Below, one piece after another: positions 25,340 through 37,330 of a stretch of 64,000 nucleotides of DNA (the stretch's first letter is position 1; each line of letters begins with the position of its first letter). The stretch lies in the NCBI GenBank assembly GCA_902729315.2, contig LR746279.1, positions 253,001 to 317,000 of the forward strand, read 5' to 3'. Below the pieces are notes generated by a model that ran no database searches, was not told where the DNA came from, and saw only the letters and a program-made list of their open reading frames with translations. The DNA is from Spirodela intermedia. Taxonomy: Eukaryota; Streptophyta; Magnoliopsida; Alismatales; Araceae. Made by a program: the position numbers and the translations under genes.

Positions 25340-26215
25340 TACATTCTAATCAGATCAAGAGTGGGCAAGGGTCTGTCGATCGATCAAAGGTGTCCTTATC
25401 ACAATAATGCTGTCCAGAGTTTCACGCTGCAAGAAAAAGTCGATTATTTTACAGAAAATTCACCGAATCAACCTAGCCCGATGTTGGCTTTTCCCACTCT
25501 TATATTCTTCGCCTCTCGTTCTATTAATCCCACAGACACGGCACCCAGCAAGATGAGTGACCTGTTCCGCACACACCCTATGGACAAACAATATCCAGGA
25601 ACGATAATGAGGAAAACGATATGGGGGCAAGTGGAGAAGGTGATGAGGCCGTCGAAGTAAATCTGTGGAAATCAGACGTGTAGCCCGATCATGGAAAGTT
25701 CATCTCCCTACAGCACTCCACATGCAACTCCACCCCGGGTCACTCTCATCCGAATCCACTTTGACTTATTAAGATAATCTTATCTCGTAAATAGGCAGGA
25801 GCAGGACACGGAGCAGGACTCGGAGGAGGAGAAGGGGAAGACGTGGGAGGAGCTGGAGAGGGAGGCCAGCAACGCCGAACGGGAGAAGGGCGACGAGTCA
25901 GACAGCGAGGACGAGCGGAAGGAAATTCCAAATCATCGTCCAATGAAGGACATATAAGATTCCCAAGTGGGCCATTTCAACCATCGCCATTATTGACGAG
26001 GACAATAGAATAAATCTAGAGGGAGAAAATGGTAATTCCGTGGCTGCTGATGGCCGAGGAGTTGGTGGTTGGAGTGATGCCCATGTCAGGGTTTTTTTAA
26101 TAAATTAACTGATTTGGTTCCGGCTTCTTTAAAAACCCTAGAGACCACCCTCCATCTGAGCTCAAGCCATTGCCATCCTTTCCCTCCCCGTGGATTAGTC
26201 GGCCTCAAAGAGTAC
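25340..26215 (+). repeat. SAUR upstream region, copy P1, without a SAUR gene
   Basis: Collinear with 31973-32735 upstream of the intact SAUR: 'attctaatcagatcaagagt', 'aaaaagtcgattatttt', 'cgatgttggcttttcccact', 'gacctgttccgcacacac', 'tcagggttttt', 'ctttaaaaaccctagag'. It ends at 'tccctccccgtgg', about 20 bp before the SAUR start would be expected, and continues into unrelated DNA. A 124-bp foreign insert interrupts it at about 25796-25919. Confidence 0.85.
25796..25919 (+). pseudogene. Captured fragment of an SPT16-like (FACT complex) gene
   Basis: The frame starting at 25799 reads EQDTEQDSEEEKGKTWEELE, then REASNAEREKGDESDSEDER. This matches what I know of the acidic C-terminus of plant SPT16, the large subunit of the FACT histone chaperone (motif GKTWEELEREA..REKG.ESDSE). 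Copies of the surrounding SAUR promoter at 32400-32430 and 38290-38310 lack it and read straight from 'aaatag' to 'gaaggaa'. It is therefore a small filler or transduplicated insert, not a functional gene. No target duplication is evident. Confidence 0.75.
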
Positions 26216-27130
26216 CTGGTTATTAGTGGGCTGTAAGATAATGGCCTAGATTTACGATCACACTTGCACGACCCCACCCAACCCAACCACCCTCCTCAAG
26301 CCCAGGCCCAATAAAGACCCACTTAGATAGAAAAGTGGGCCCAAGGCATATGGAGACGTTGTCTGCATCGCCATCGAGATCCTAACGTAATCACGAGAGA
26401 TCTTGCATTCCAACTTAGTACTTTTAGACGAATATCTCTGCGAATACCATAGTTTAACAATCAAAATCTCTCATGTATATTCTTCATCTTTTCCAAAACG
26501 GATGTATTGCATAAAGATGAGTGGTGATGGATTGGTGTTTGAATCGTCCCACATTGAATGTCTAAGATGAGAATAGGAGGGGAGCCTTTGCTCTGGGTCC
26601 CGCCTGGTTGCAGTGATGAATGGATCAGAAGAGGGAGTGGGTTCCATCTCAAGCCAGCGTTGGTTGAAATATGAAATTTCCTCGAGTTATTGTAAGTTGG
26701 TTTCAGTCAGACCACCCGATTAATTTTCTCAGAGAGACTCAATAAGTTGACTATAATCGAGGGAAAGAGCTCTGATGCTTTGCTGACCCCCTTAGAGAGT
26801 GTGTAAGTAGATACTTACGAGAAAACCAGACCAGAAGTTAGATCTAATGAGGATCTGACAGTAAGTCAAATCTGATTTCTTGATAGTAGCAAGATTGTAG
26901 ATGTCATACGAATTATGATCAATATTTCGACGCGATTAGAGAAAACTGTTGCCCATGCACGCTGACGGCGACGTCTCCTGCGCGTAGTACTAAATGAGTA
27001 CATAACTGCTGCTTTAACCAAGCAAAGAAGGTGTCGTACTTCGTCAACATGCTCAGTCCATTCGTAAAAGAATATTCGAACAGGAAAAATGTCTCAACGC
27101 TTTCTTATTCAGAATACTAGCGAAGGGAAC
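26216..27130. other. Intergenic, nothing recognised
   Basis: No coding signature is seen. 27131-27166 is a GA microsatellite that closes the region. Confidence 0.5.
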
Positions 27131-27136
27131 GAAGAA

Positions 27137-27166
<30 letters not shown>
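27131..27166 (+). repeat. (GA)n-rich microsatellite
   Basis: A purine tract of GA units flanked by GAAA units, 56 bp downstream of the DUF599 stop codon (gene on the minus strand). Confidence 0.9.
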
Positions 27167-27167
<1 letters not shown>

Positions 27168-27221
27168 TGACCTCTAATTGACAAGAAGCATTCTTATTGC
27201 TTTATAAACCCAATTTGGGCA

Positions 27222-28000
27222 CTATACCTTGAGACCGCGGTCAACCTTCTCGTCCTCGTGGGCGATGAAATCGTAGTTGTACAGTACGGGGATCATGGTC
27301 GCTGAACAGAGGAACGCCAGCATGGGTCCAAATATCCAGAGAAGAAGAGGGAGGGCCGTGTAGAAGAGCCGGTTGCCGGCGACGTTGAGGAGGAAGCCCT
27401 TCCCCAGCAGCTGCCAAACGTACTCTGGCGTGACGGGGGAGGACGCGTTGCCGGCAGACTGGCCGAGGGGGACGTTGACCAGGAAGTTTGCCTGGTTGAT
27501 GAACCTGACGGAGAGGGAGTAACAGAGGAAGGCGAAGAGGAAGATGAGCAGCAGGATGACGTACTTCACGCCCAGCATGAACTCCCCGTCGGCGCCGTAG
27601 ATGGCGTTACTTAGCGGCTTCTTGATGCTGTACGTGCTGCTAATGACGGCGGCGAGGCCGCAGCAGAGGAGCATGGTCGTGGTGGCCATGAGGGTCACCG
27701 CCATTATGAAGTTTCGGATGGTCTGCACAGCCAGGACATTCTTCTTATCGTTGTCCTGCCACAAGAGGAGCATCGCTGTCATCATGATAGAACAAGATGT
27801 GAAGGATTGGACGTTTTGTTATAATTTCTTGCCTTCATCATAGTGATGACCCAGCGACGAGAGATTGTGGAGTTGAGGCCGATGATGGTACGGTCTGGTT
27901 CCGACTGGACCTTGCGCCAGAGCCAGATGTGGTAGGCTATGGAGATCAGCAAGGAAGAAGGAACCAGTAATAGGTCGAAATAGTAGAGCCTCCACTCCAT
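27222..28000 (-). CDS. DUF599 family membrane protein, 2 exons with a GC-AG intron
   Basis: Predicted CDS is complement(join(27222..27755,27833..28000)), 233 aa, a usual length for plant DUF599 proteins. The N-terminus MEWRLYYFDLLLVPSSLLIS is a first membrane helix, followed by 'AYHIWLWRKVQSEPDRTIIG' and 'RRWVITMMK'. Exon 2 continues DNDKKNVLAVQTIRN..., a family hallmark, then three further hydrophobic segments (about residues 77-97, 118-140 and 190-215). The only junction that joins MMK to DNDKKN in frame uses donor AAG|GCAAGA (GC at 27832-27831) and acceptor GGCAG (27757-27756), a non-canonical but accepted GC-AG intron of 77 bp. Frames upstream of ATG 28000 have no ATG. Function in plants is unknown; the family is predicted to lie in membranes. 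Confidence 0.9.
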
Positions 28001-28321
28001 TCTCTCTTCTCTCTCTCTCTCCCCTTCCTTACGAAGGACGACAATACTAACGGCTTCTTGATTGTTGCTCGTATTTAAGGAGCACCAGTTCAATGAAAAT
28101 GGACGTCACGGGAGAGGGACAATAGAGGATGGGAATCTAAAGCGCAGAGAAGAGTAAACGCCAACGGACTTCGTAAACCCATGCAGAAGCTCTGATGTAG
28201 TTTTTACACTCTAGCCCACTCTGTTCCGCACTTCATGGGTGTTTTCGTCCTCTCGGAGGGTCCCCGACTTATAAGTGAGATTCCGACGAGGCCAACTCAG
28301 AGGAGACAACGTGATGAGAAG

Positions 28322-28408
28322 TGTAGGGAGAGAGAGGAGAGAGGAGAGAGGAGAGAGGAGAGAGGGGAGAGAGAGAGACTGAGAGACACAGAGACAGAGA
28401 GAGAGAAT
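28322..28408 (+). repeat. GA-rich minisatellite (7-bp unit)
   Basis: Five to six copies of a gagagga-type heptamer followed by plain GA repeats. A second GA/CAGA cluster lies at 28570-28605. Confidence 0.88.
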
Positions 28409-28409
28409 T

Positions 28410-30327
28410 TCTATCCAAGAATGGATGTGAGTGGGAGTTGAAACGATGTCGCAGGACACCACTTTCCATATTGGCTGAGGGTCAGCACGCCAGTGGCAGC
28501 TCTCCGTATGAGTTCCAGAGTTGCCATGGCTCCCTCATGAAGATCTCATCTACATTCTAAGTCGATTGACAGAGAGAGAGAGAGACGAACAGACAGACAG
28601 ACAGGGAAAGACAGAGATGGAATAAGGGAATGCCCTCACAAGGGTTAATTCACCTGGAGTCACACAGCACCACAAGCGGAGCCCATCGAATGTCGATCTT
28701 TTCGGAGAGGCTGCTAAAGGATCCAAATATATGATAATAAACTAAGCTAGATATGTTCCGTTTCCCATTAAATTCTCCTCTTATGGAATGAATTTATGTT
28801 TATTGGATAAGGTCTCATAAAGGAGATGCTAATCCCATCGTGCTGATAGTGGGCGACGAGTTGTTCGTGCTTTCCACCTAACCTTCCACTAAGAGCAATC
28901 TAGACAAGATTGGCGGAGTTTCCAGGATGTCTATCTCTTGAAAACATGGCCACAACGTACGACTAAAACAAACACCACTGAGAAGAAAGAAAGCACGTCT
29001 TTCAGAATCGCCGCGGGCTGATCGTTGGGACAGATTCTGTTTCTCTAACTCAGGAGACTGGGTAGCGTTCTGTCTTCAATATATGAATGTCTTCAAATCA
29101 CTAGGATACTTTCCAGTGCTCAGGCAGCATATGAAAGAATCGACGTAGGATTCAGTAAAACCAGTAAAAACTTTTCCCGGCGATCGATTGTCCGTCGGAT
29201 TCCAACGGAGATCGGGAAGATATTCAAGTGGACGGCTGGAGTCGATAACTTCTGAGTTCGACTGCAACAACGAAATATGAAACATTCGAAAGGGAAAGTG
29301 AATAGTCTGGGGGTGAAGGATCTCGGGCTACTCCCAGGTCTCAATGGACGCTCAGTCAGGGACTTCTCAGTAAGAAAGATCTTCGTGACTAGCGTCTTTG
29401 GGCAATATCCCCACATGCCGGCAGACGGACGACGAGAACGGTTCACCAGAATAATTTTCAGTTATTGAAAATGTTCGAATTCAAGAAAATGGTTCTTTGA
29501 ATACACATCTTCGTGAGTTGAAATCCATTCTCGTGCATCAAGATAGAATCTTAAAGATATCTGAGGGACAGAAATCAATAAGCATTTGATAATATTGGAA
29601 GTTATTAGTCTCATCACCCATTTCCTGCATATGATAATGAGGGGGCAATGACCATCAACACCTCCAGTAAGCAAGTAGTACCTGCACTTGCAACTTCACA
29701 GAAAATCAGACAGAAGAGGGCAGTTCAGGGACAGAAAGAGAGAGAGAAGAGGAGATGAACAGTTCCAGGTGGGAAATGCAGGATCCAGACAGCAGTAAGA
29801 ACGCCAAGAGGGTATTAGATATTGATGGAACACTATTCACACAGCGTCGTCTCGCCTTCTACAAGACTGGAGATCATCCACATTCATCTCGGGGTCTATA
29901 TGGGACTAAAACGGGAATGTGGTCCACCGGAGAGGCCTCATGGGTTGTTTATCATTTGAGTTAATTACGTAAATGTAAATATTATACATTATAGGTGAGA
30001 TATTGACCTAAATGAGCAGATAGTAGTCAGTTTAAAACAGACCTACATGAGTTATTGACGAGAAATTTCAGCTGTCACCTTGGACTTTGTCCTCGATTAT
30101 CTGGTGCAAGTTGCATGCAAGAGGGAAGAATACTTGCCGGCTAGCTAATGTTTCTCTTCATGCCAAGTTGATGGACAGGCCATGTGATAGTTTCATCTGA
30201 GACAAGACAGACAAGGTCTGGTCTTCATGACTGTGTACCCTTGTTAATATTTACGGCGGAATTAAAGAATGTAGATCGAGCAGGAAAAGAAAGAATGAGG
30301 GCAAACTAGCTAGGAGACGGAACACTT

Positions 30328-30395
<68 letters not shown>

Positions 30396-31960
30396 ATATA
30401 TATATATATATCCATCTATCTATATATTCTTTTTTTTATTCCAAAAAGACGTTGGATGTCCGATACATTTTCTTTGCTCAATAAATGTTCCAATAGTTTC
30501 CGAGATATCTCAGTCAGTCCGAAACTCTTCTTTTAAAAGTAATGTTTGGATCCATGGACATGAGGAACAACATAGTGGTCCAGCAAATAATGGCTACTCG
30601 GAGAAAAGATGTAGTCTATTGTGGAGCATCTTACCATTAAGGACGCTCTGAGAAACTGAAAACGGATGGGATATCGTGGGGTTACTGTTCTTGAGAAAGT
30701 GTACTCAAGAAACACCCAACTTCTCCACAAGGCCCCTCCAGTTCATCGAAGAGAAAGATGACGAAATCGCCACCCTTTAGGTGGGTTTGAGAAGACTTGG
30801 CAGGACGAGAGTTGCTCTCTCAATGAGAAACTTAAACGATGAGAAACGAGGCGGTAAGTAGATAAACCTCTCCCCTATTGATGATACCCTTTTCTTAGCG
30901 AATGGCTGAAATGAGCTACTAAGATCCTCTGTAGGTCACAAGACATCATCCTCGGTTTCCTGATGCGATTCACAAGCAAGAGGGACGACGCTTGCGACCC
31001 GGTGGTATTTCCTTGCAATCAAGTATGGGACAACCCATGTGCTGATTTCATCTGAGAGGAGACGGTACAACAACGTCCGGGTTTGCTTGTGGCCACAACA
31101 TGGAAATAAATAATCCCCATCAATGGAGAAAACAAATAAACAGGCCAAAATATCTAGAAGGTCTAGCATACGAATCATAGAAGTTGGCTCATGTGTCGCT
31201 GTAAAACACTGCTTGAAAGAACAGAGATGGTGGGCACGCATTGATAAAGGGAGGAGAAAACTCGGCCACAAGTTTCGGGCCCTAAATGAGGAGAACATTT
31301 TGGATCGCCTTGAACGGCGTTAGAAACTGTGGAGTCTAGGGTTTGGAGACTTCCAGTCCTTCTCTAAAGCCTCTGACCTGAACTGATGCGTGGTAAAATA
31401 TATCGAATTAAGGCCATTATGTAACAACCTATATTGGAAAAAAGAGCACGCTTAAATGCATTATTAAGTTGAGTTAGCATAGTTTCGGCTGGTCGTGGGT
31501 CTCTCCTTTGCCTAGCTTCCTCAGACGCGTTACACATCGCGCACTTACAGTCTGACATTTAAAGCGTATTATGTTAGGCTGTTACCACTCAAGGCTCCTT
31601 CAATGCGGTGTGACATCATGGTTAAAGTCCTACTTTGATACTGGGGGGAGTCGCTGTGGGGTGGTTTCAACCACTCATCAGAGTATGAGGCTTCTTCTAC
31701 ATAATAAACTTAGACGTTACTGTCAAAATCGTTTTTGGAGATAGAATTTAACTTTTGAACTGGAGCATGTTGTCATATCTCATTTTATTTAAAAAAGAAG
31801 TGTTCTTCACGTCGGATAAGAGCTCAAACAACATTATCAAAATACAGATAAGCGCACCTAAAAATGTTTGTTCTTGTGTGGGGGTGCCTCTACTCTCGTT
31901 CTTCTTCATTCTCTCTTTCGCATCTATGACGGTTTCACTCCAAAATGTGATATCTACAGG
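28410..31960. other. Intergenic, no gene recognised
   Basis: Apart from microsatellites at 28570-28605 and 30331-30411 I find no family signature. Frames of 60-120 codons (for example 29755-29964 plus, 30936-31298 minus) have no motif, no paralogue in the window and no clear start context. Confidence 0.5.
30331..30411 (+). repeat. (CT)n followed by (TA)n microsatellite
   Basis: About 31 CT units (30331-30392), then TA units to 30411. Confidence 0.97.
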
Positions 31961-31972
31961 AATAAATTCTAG

Positions 31973-32735
31973 ATTCTAATCAGATCAAGAGTGGACAAGG
32001 GTCAGTCCGTCAATCAAAGGTGCCCTTATCATAATCCTGTACAGAGTTTCATGCTACAAGAAAAAGTCGATTATTTTACAGAAAATTCACGGAATCAATC
32101 TAGCCCGATGTTGGCTTTTCCCACTCTTATATTCTTCGCCTCTCGTTCCATTAATCCCACAGACACGGCGCTCAGCAACAAGAGTGACCTGTTCCGCACA
32201 CACCCTATGGACAGATAATCACCAGGAACGATAATGAGGAAAAAGATATGAGGCCAAGTGGAGAAGGCGAGGCCGTCTACGTAAATCTGTGGAAATCAGA
32301 CGTGTAGTCCGATCATGGAAAGTTCGGCTCCCAACAGCATTCCACATGCCACTCCACCTCGGGTCACTCTCATCCGAATCCACTGGGACTTGTTAAGAGA
32401 ATTTTATCCTGCAAATAGGAAGGAAGTTCCAAATCACCATCCAATGAAGGGCATGCTCAAGCCTGAAAGACACAAGATTCCCAGGTGGGCCATTTCAACC
32501 ATCGCCATTATTGACGAGAACAATAAAATAAATCCAGGCGCAGAAAATGGTGATTCCCTGGTTGCTGATGGCCGAGGAGTTGGCGGTTGGCGAGATGCAC
32601 ATGTCAGGGTTTTTAACTAAATCAATTCATTTGGGTTCAGGCGTCTTTAAAAACCCTAGAGGCCACCCTCCATCTAAGCTCAAGCCATTGCCATCCTCTC
32701 CCTCCCCGTGGGATCCACTGCGACTGGAAATCTTC
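31973..32735 (+). promoter_or_regulatory. Promoter / 5' region of the intact SAUR (copy P2)
   Basis: The only one of four copies (P1 25340, P2 31973, P3 37960, P4 45918) still attached to an intact SAUR. The blocks 'atgcacatgtcagggttttt' and 'ctttaaaaaccctagaggcc' are kept in copies P1-P3, which suggests they matter or that the copies are young. TTTAAAAA at 32646-32653 is a plausible TATA-like element about 100 bp before the ATG. Confidence 0.7.
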
Positions 32736-32750
32736 CCCTTCGATTGACCC

Positions 32751-33179
32751 ATGGAGACGACGAAGAAGCCGAGCAACAAGATCGCAGATATCGTCAGGCT
32801 CCAGCGCATGCTGAAGAAATGGAAGAAGGCAGCGGACTCTCACAAGGGCAGCGGCGACAAGAAGAGAAATGGCGTCCCCAAGGGCTTCCTCTCCGTCAGC
32901 GTGGGAGAGGAGATGAGGAGATTCGTGATACCCACGGCTCACCTGGGCCACAGGGCCTTCCTCTCTCTTCTCAAGGAGGCCGAGGAGGAGTTCGGCTTCC
33001 AGCACGAAGGCGTGCTGAGGATACCCTGCGCGGCGTCCTTGTTTGAGAGCATCCTAGAGGTCGTCGAGAAAGAGAAAAAGAAGAAGAGAAAGGGCAAGGA
33101 AGTGTACGGCAGCTGCTCCGCAGAGGCTGACGTGATGGACCGCTTCCGTCGACAAACGCAGAAGCCCATCTGTGGCTGA
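32751..33179 (+). CDS. SAUR: SAUR-family auxin-responsive protein
   Basis: Single-exon CDS of 142 aa, typical of intronless SAUR genes. Residues 8-30 (NKIADIVRLQRMLKKWKKAA) form the basic N-terminal segment. Residues 43-93 carry the SAUR core: PKGFLSVSVGEEMRRFVIPT, then AFLSLLKEAEEEFGFQHEG and LRIPC. The C-terminus is longer and more basic than the core requires (KEKKKKRKGKE). SAURs inhibit PP2C.D phosphatases and so activate plasma-membrane H+-ATPases, promoting cell expansion. The ATG has good context (cccATGGag). Pseudogene or promoter-only copies lie at 25, 38, 46, 49 and 55 kb. Confidence 0.95.
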   Translation: METTKKPSNKIADIVRLQRMLKKWKKAADSHKGSGDKKRNGVPKGFLSVSVGEEMRRFVIPTAHLGHRAFLSLLKEAEEEFGFQHEGVLRIPCAASLFESILEVVEKEKKKKRKGKEVYGSCSAEADVMDRFRRQTQKPICG

Positions 33180-33417
33180 CCCCTCTCTCTCTTTCTCTCT
33201 AGAACGGCCCTCTTCATGTGTGAACATTCACAGGGCGGAGCCACTTCTCGCCCTGTTTTCCGCCGTATTTCACCTGGCCCTCCTTTTTTCTCCAGCATCC
33301 TCCCAGAAGGGTAGATCTTCGGGATGGGATGTCATGGACGAGTGCGTTGTGTAATATCAGTGCGGACGGTTCTATAAGGCCTCCCGAGAAATTCATTCTC
33401 TGAAGATCCAACCAGCT

Positions 33418-33454
<37 letters not shown>
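33418..33454 (+). repeat. (CT)n microsatellite
   Basis: Perfect CT run 240 bp downstream of the SAUR stop. Confidence 0.95.
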
Positions 33455-33457
<3 letters not shown>

Positions 33458-33789
33458 TTTATCGATCTTCAGGCGTCGGATTCTTCATCTTACTATGTCT
33501 GTAGAGGGAGGTTATTCCATCCATCTTGCTTCGGTCGTATCAGTAGATCGTCGTCGCCCAACTGAACGATCTCCGTTGTTCAGTCCCTCCGTCGCATTCC
33601 CATCACCCCTGACGAAGAAGAGGAAGAAGAATATCCGGCTGCACCCCGGTCGACATTATAAATGCCTATTATACCCCTCCACCAGACATGGGAGTGGGTT
33701 TCGTCATTCCGAGAATATTCCCAACGACCCTGATTTTCTTCCTTTTAAGGACTAATTAAAATAAATTATGGGGATTTTTCAGATAGACC

Positions 33790-34005
33790 AATTGTTTTGG
33801 GATCTAAGGCAAAATCATCCTTGGGAATTTCGCATATGAGTCAATAAAAATCAGCCGTCAACACTTCGAAGCGTTGAGGAACAATCCGCGGTGCCGGAGC
33901 TTACCAGTCGACTGAGAGTACGCAGCCCAGTATAGCCCATTGGGATATTTCAATGTGTCGGCCCATTGGACAATAGAGAGACATATAGGCCCAAAATATA
34001 CAGGA

Positions 34006-34044
<39 letters not shown>

Positions 34045-34170
34045 ACTGAATGTACCCACATCATCTTTATTTCACTCCTTGAAAATTCTAGGATGATAAA
34101 ATGAGCCACCAAGCTTGTTCTGCCTTTTGATCTGGCAACAATAAGCTGACTTGCAGTGAGTTTAGATCCA
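33790..34170. repeat. Low-copy repeat around a CT tract
   Basis: The part 33810-33950 is a diverged relative of 46790-46960 (shared 'ggaatttcgca', 'ttcgaagcgttgagga' versus 'ccgaagccttgagga', 'cgcagcccag' versus 'ctgcccag'). A CT run spans 34009-34041. After it, 34042-34170 matches 40483-40620 ('tgaatgtaccc', 'ctccttgaaaat', 'atgagccaccaagcttgttc'). The function of the repeat is unknown. Confidence 0.6.
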
Positions 34171-34174
34171 CTTG

Positions 34175-34680
34175 TATCCACAACAAGCATGTTTCATCTC
34201 TCCTAGGCTTTCCTAATCTGTCTTGAAACCATGAGTTCCTGCTCCTGGTGGATCGACGGTAATCTTACTTATGTCAGTCACCAAATATCACATGGTGTCT
34301 AGTGTGAGGGCCCCTACAGGCCTGCAATTGATACATTATCACTTTTTAGTTAGATATAAGAGCCTTGTGCCCATTTGGAGATGCACTGTGTTCGAGTATA
34401 ATAGTTTAACTATATTTTTATATTTCTCCCTTTATAAATTCTTTCACGACGAAAAAAATAAAGCTATGCATAAAGATATAAGGTTTTTAATATTATATTT
34501 GGATATGGTATTTTCCCAACCATATAAGAAATGGAAAGAATGTAGTTGAGCATAGTTTCCCAACAGTCCACTAAAGTTTTCCATAGATAAATCGTTTAAA
34601 AAAATACTAAAGAGAAAAGATTAATAGTTAATCTTGAAACCTTCACGTTCATAAAAACCATGAAAATTTCAAAGGTCCCT
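34175..34680 (-). repeat. RLP 3' flank (minus-strand group)
   Basis: Similar to 41995-42480 ('tttcctaatctgtctt', 'atcacatggtgtcta', 'gtgcccatttggagatg') and more weakly to 53210-53340. In each case it lies just downstream of a minus-strand RLP, so the flank was amplified with the gene. Parts also resemble the plus-strand flank copies in inverse orientation. Confidence 0.7.
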
Positions 34681-35955
34681 CAAGTACAAGTTTTAGTATT
34701 CATCAATGATTTTGAAATATTTCTTCCTCCAACTCAGAGTAACAAAAACACTAGTGAGAAACCCCTAAAAACCCAAAATAAATGATATAGTAAAAAAAGA
34801 ATAAAATAAAGCATCATCAAAATCTTTTGATTTTCCCTTGTTTTTTCCATCTTCTGCAATCTTTTTCTTTCTCTCCTCATTAGAAGAACAAGCTTTTTCA
34901 AGTGGTGGTCCACATAATCCTAGATTGCCTTCATAACTGCTCTCCAAAGAAGTTGCAAACTATCCAAACAAGGCATTGAAGGCAACACGACAAGTTGAAA
35001 GGGAGGATAGTTAAACCATTTTTGGGGGGATAGAACTAGTTAAACTATTATGTGAGAGATCTAAAATTTCTATAGTATCCATTTGTGACATTGCCATTGG
35101 TATAGAACCTCAAATGTGATTATTTGATAAGTTCAATGATTGAAGTCCCTTCAATTCTCCAATTTCTAGAGGAATGATGCCACTAATCATGTTCACTACT
35201 AGATCAAAGATAGTCATTTGCAAGAGAGGAAAACCTTCATATAGATTGAACAAATTCTTTGACGTGAAGAATACACATTTATCTATTATTGTGTTACTAA
35301 TTCTGATAATCTATTTTGGACTTTTTGATCTCCAATATGAAATATTGTGAAGACAAAGTAAATTTTTCCTTGATAAGTTGTTTCTAGAAAGATCTAGGAA
35401 ACGTAGATATTGCATTTGACACAACTTTTTGGGTAATAGCCTTGAATTCAATTCTTTCTCAAGAAAAGTATTGACATATAAGGGAAATAGGTAGGTTGTT
35501 AGAGAAATCATCTATAAAGTTGTTATATCCAAAGTCAATGATTGATAGAAGGGAAGAGTTGGACAATCTTGGGAGAAGTGAACTGGTGAAATTACTCTTA
35601 TTGTCGATCAAGTATGATAATTGTGGCAAATTGGCAACCACGGGGAACATTTCTCCTTCAAGACAATAAGACATTTAAATAAGACACTGTGGACTGATTT
35701 CTTGTCAAGTATGTTGTTATTTTCCTGATAATTTTTTGTCACTCAAATCATGTGAATATAGACATGCATACCTCAAGGATGTAGGAATGTGTCCTTTCGA
35801 CTTATTTCCTACCATTCTAAATCTCTACAATATGGGAGAAAATAGCCAATATTCTCAAGCAACAACTCATATAGACCATTAAATAAGAAATTGATGGTAT
35901 CAACATCTTGAAAAGCATTATGGCAAAGGAGAAGAAATGGGTTAGAAAATTAATT
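34680..35955 (-). pseudogene. RLP pseudogene, 3' half, cut by an LTR
   Basis: On the minus strand it follows exon 2 of the intact RLP at 42.5 kb backwards from the tail. Pieces are 'YFKIIDEY', a TM segment in which a tryptophan codon has become TAG (near 34766), '[20 protein letters not shown]' (34765-34947), LRR pieces at 35311-35674 and 'LLCHNAF'-like sequence near 35920. Frameshifts separate them. Similarity stops at about 35950 in the middle of the LRR array, exactly where LTR sequence starts, so the 5' half was lost on or after LTR insertion. Confidence 0.88.
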
Positions 35956-37330
35956 CCTTTTTAATAAGTTTTCATTATCATGTGTTAATAATTTACTAAT
36001 AATATATTTTAAGTCTTAACTTATGATAAATATACTTATATTTATGTTAAATTAAGAAAAGGGATTTTTAGTTAGTTAATATGATTTTTTGTTATTATGT
36101 GATTTTATGTAAATTTATATAATTTTATAATCATTTTTTTGAGATAAAATGAAAGAGAATAAAATAAAATAAAAATATAAAAAAAAAGAAGAGACCTACC
36201 AGTTAGGTAGGCCTACAAGTAAGTTGGAAAGTATAATCAAGTGGAGCTATGAGCAGAAGCTCAAGTGGTTAAGGACTAATTGGGGGCACATGTGCATCAC
36301 TTCCATTCCACATCACTAGTGCCTAGCCAAGTGTGGGGTAAGGAGTGGTCGTACACACATAAGAGAGAGTATATTAATGATAGAAAGACATATTGTTATA
36401 TATCTATCTCAAAAATTAGAAAATAACCGATGTGGGCCTAAATCGGCGCTAACACTTGCAAGTAAGCTTTATATATTTTGATACCTAAATTGTCCTTTAT
36501 TTATGAGAAGGAAGTGACTCTATGACATCATTATATAAGGGTATGAGGGTAATTAGTTAATTCTCTCTCACACATGCAAATGACCAGCAAAGGTTTGAAT
36601 CTCAATAGACCTAAACTTCATATTTTAATCTAATTAAATCATAATTTCTTACAAAGTATTTGTCAATGATTAAGCCACTATAATTGCTCAATCATGAGTG
36701 AAAATACCATCAACATAATTTGCAGAGCAACGTTACCAACTGCTGAATGATTGTGGATAAAAAGATCATAAATTCATTAAGAAAATCATCTATGATTGAC
36801 CAATGACTCAATCATCATGAAGAAGAGGATAATTTGTTGAGAAACTAGTTGTCATATCTTAAAAGCATAATAGATGCAATAAAGAGTCTCTTCTTACTAT
36901 GCATACTTGAGGATGAAGCTCCTTAAGATGCATTTCACTTTCATTCAACTCATCTCTATCGGGTGACACCCACTAGAGATTCGTAAGTCGTCATTTTTTT
37001 ACTCCGCTAGCTGACAACTATTGAAAATGATTTGTCAACTCATCTTACTGATATGTTGACTTCATAATAAGATTTAAAAAATAGTCATATCATCCTTATC
37101 CAAAGAGAACATTTGAGGTTGTAGACGTCATATGACAATCCTCTCAAATATAGAATTCTTACATCACTGTCACGAAGCCATAACTCTGCATTTTCTATTT
37201 TAAACTTAATATTTACTTAATTCAATGAGACTATGTGTCATTTCTAGTTTCGAAAATCTTCTTCATTCAATTATAATTTTTTTTGATTTGATCAATTAAA
37301 TCATAGGCTCTGCACTATTTCTCTTGCTTC
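35950..37330 (+). mobile_element. Degraded Ty3-gypsy-type solo LTR (family L)
   Basis: Its start 'aataagttttcattatcatg' matches the minus-strand end of the element at 60834-62618 (TGATAAGTCTTCATTATCATG). The order is kept further in: 'cttatatttatgttaaa', 'gagcagaagctcaag', 'gtggggtaaggagtggtcgt', 'accgatgtggg', and the distal part 36890-37310, which is also similar to 49500-49950. The first base pair has changed from TG to TA. No internal coding region is present, so it is a solo LTR or a remnant. Confidence 0.75.

Noticed and set aside
25160-25660. 166-codon frame with a long Leu-Ser run
   Set aside because: It arises from reading the CT microsatellite; the rest is SAUR promoter DNA.
32637-33005. 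Minus-strand frame of 122 codons across the SAUR
   Set aside because: Antisense shadow of the SAUR coding region and its promoter.
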